Assembly (NCBI GenBank): GCA_021815835.1
Contig: JAKAZN010000102.1
Coordinates: 1 to 6,704, forward strand
Direction of reading: 5' to 3'
Source: Pseudomonadota bacterium
GTDB taxonomy: Bacteria; Pseudomonadota; Alphaproteobacteria; Acetobacterales; Acetobacteraceae
DNA length: 6,704 nt
Both the position numbers and the translations under genes were made by a program. Shown one piece after another: positions 6,456 through 6,704 of this stretch. The notes beneath the pieces are model-generated. The model searched no databases. It saw only the letters and a program-made list of their open reading frames with translations, and was not told the origin of the DNA. The first letter of the stretch is position 1. The number at the start of each line of letters is the position of its first letter.

Positions 6456-6704
6456 ATGCCCAAAGTTCTCATCAGCGACAAACTCTCGCCCGCCGCGGTC
6501 GAAATCTTCCGCGGGCGCGGCATCGAGGTCGATCTGAAACCCGGCCTGTCCCCGGCCGATTTGCGCGCCATCATCGGCGCCTATGACGGCCTCGCGATCC
6601 GTTCCGCCACCAAGGTCACCCGCGAACTGCTGGGCGCTGCGCCCAACCTGAAAGTCGTCGGCCGCGCCGGCATCGGCGTCGATAATGTCGATGTCAAATC
6701 GGCC
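6456..6704 (+). CDS. serA: D-3-phosphoglycerate dehydrogenase, N-terminal fragment (runs off the window)
   Basis: SerA oxidises 3-phosphoglycerate to 3-phosphohydroxypyruvate with NAD, the first and committed step of serine synthesis; its product is the substrate of SerC. The 83 visible codons begin MPKVLISDKLSPAAVEIF and show the N-terminal substrate-binding half of a D-isomer-specific 2-hydroxyacid dehydrogenase. YDGLAIRSATKVT (43-55) includes Arg49, equivalent by motif to the phosphate-binding arginine of E. coli SerA. VGRAGIGVDNVD (68-79) is the conserved segment leading into the nucleotide-binding domain. The NAD motif, the catalytic Arg/Glu/His and any C-terminal ACT domain lie beyond the window, so feedback control by serine cannot be judged. 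The family has relatives with other substrates, but adjacency to serC makes the assignment firm. Confidence 0.93.
   Translation, partial: MPKVLISDKLSPAAVEIFRGRGIEVDLKPGLSPADLRAIIGAYDGLAIRSATKVTRELLGAAPNLKVVGRAGIGVDNVDVKSA

Overview
The window is high-GC bacterial DNA carrying two ordinary housekeeping loci that point away from each other. The gene order nuoA-B-C-D-E-F-G with separate nuoC and nuoD, the NuoE C-terminal tail, the serC type and the CTTGAC-like promoter boxes all suggest an alphaproteobacterium. A member of the Rhodospirillales/Acetobacterales is plausible, but the sequence alone does not fix the genus.

Left part (about 1-4846, minus strand): the 5' half of the nuo operon, which encodes the proton-pumping NADH:quinone oxidoreductase (respiratory complex I). 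Reading leftward, the genes are nuoA (membrane subunit), nuoB (cluster N2), nuoC and nuoD (quinone module), nuoE and nuoF (NADH dehydrogenase module: clusters N1a and N3, FMN) and the first 38 codons of nuoG, which runs off the window. Gaps are 3-6 nt, with a possible 8-nt overlap between nuoB and nuoC. The iron-sulfur cysteines and quinone-site residues are present in every complete subunit where they are expected, so the complex looks functional. The genes nuoC, D, E and F all lie in the same reading phase, and this produces very long but spurious open frames on the opposite strand.

Middle (4847-5204): a nuoA leader with a good Shine-Dalgarno and a 9-bp hairpin, a complete tRNA-Asp(GTC) on the minus strand with an encoded CCA, and a compact divergent promoter region. 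Here the -35 boxes of the tRNA and of serC form an imperfect inverted repeat. I see neither a terminator after the tRNA nor a convincing separate promoter for nuoA, so nuo may be partly transcribed from the tRNA promoter.

Right part (5205-6704, plus strand): serC (phosphoserine aminotransferase, complete) followed after 63 nt by the start of serA (3-phosphoglycerate dehydrogenase, cut by the window edge). Together they encode the first two steps of serine synthesis from 3-phosphoglycerate.

I found no mobile element, CRISPR array, defence system or unknown gene. The points worth a second look are regulatory: the divergent promoter palindrome, the missing boundary between tRNA-Asp and nuo, and the leader hairpins. 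No stretch of more than 300 bases lacks a gene.
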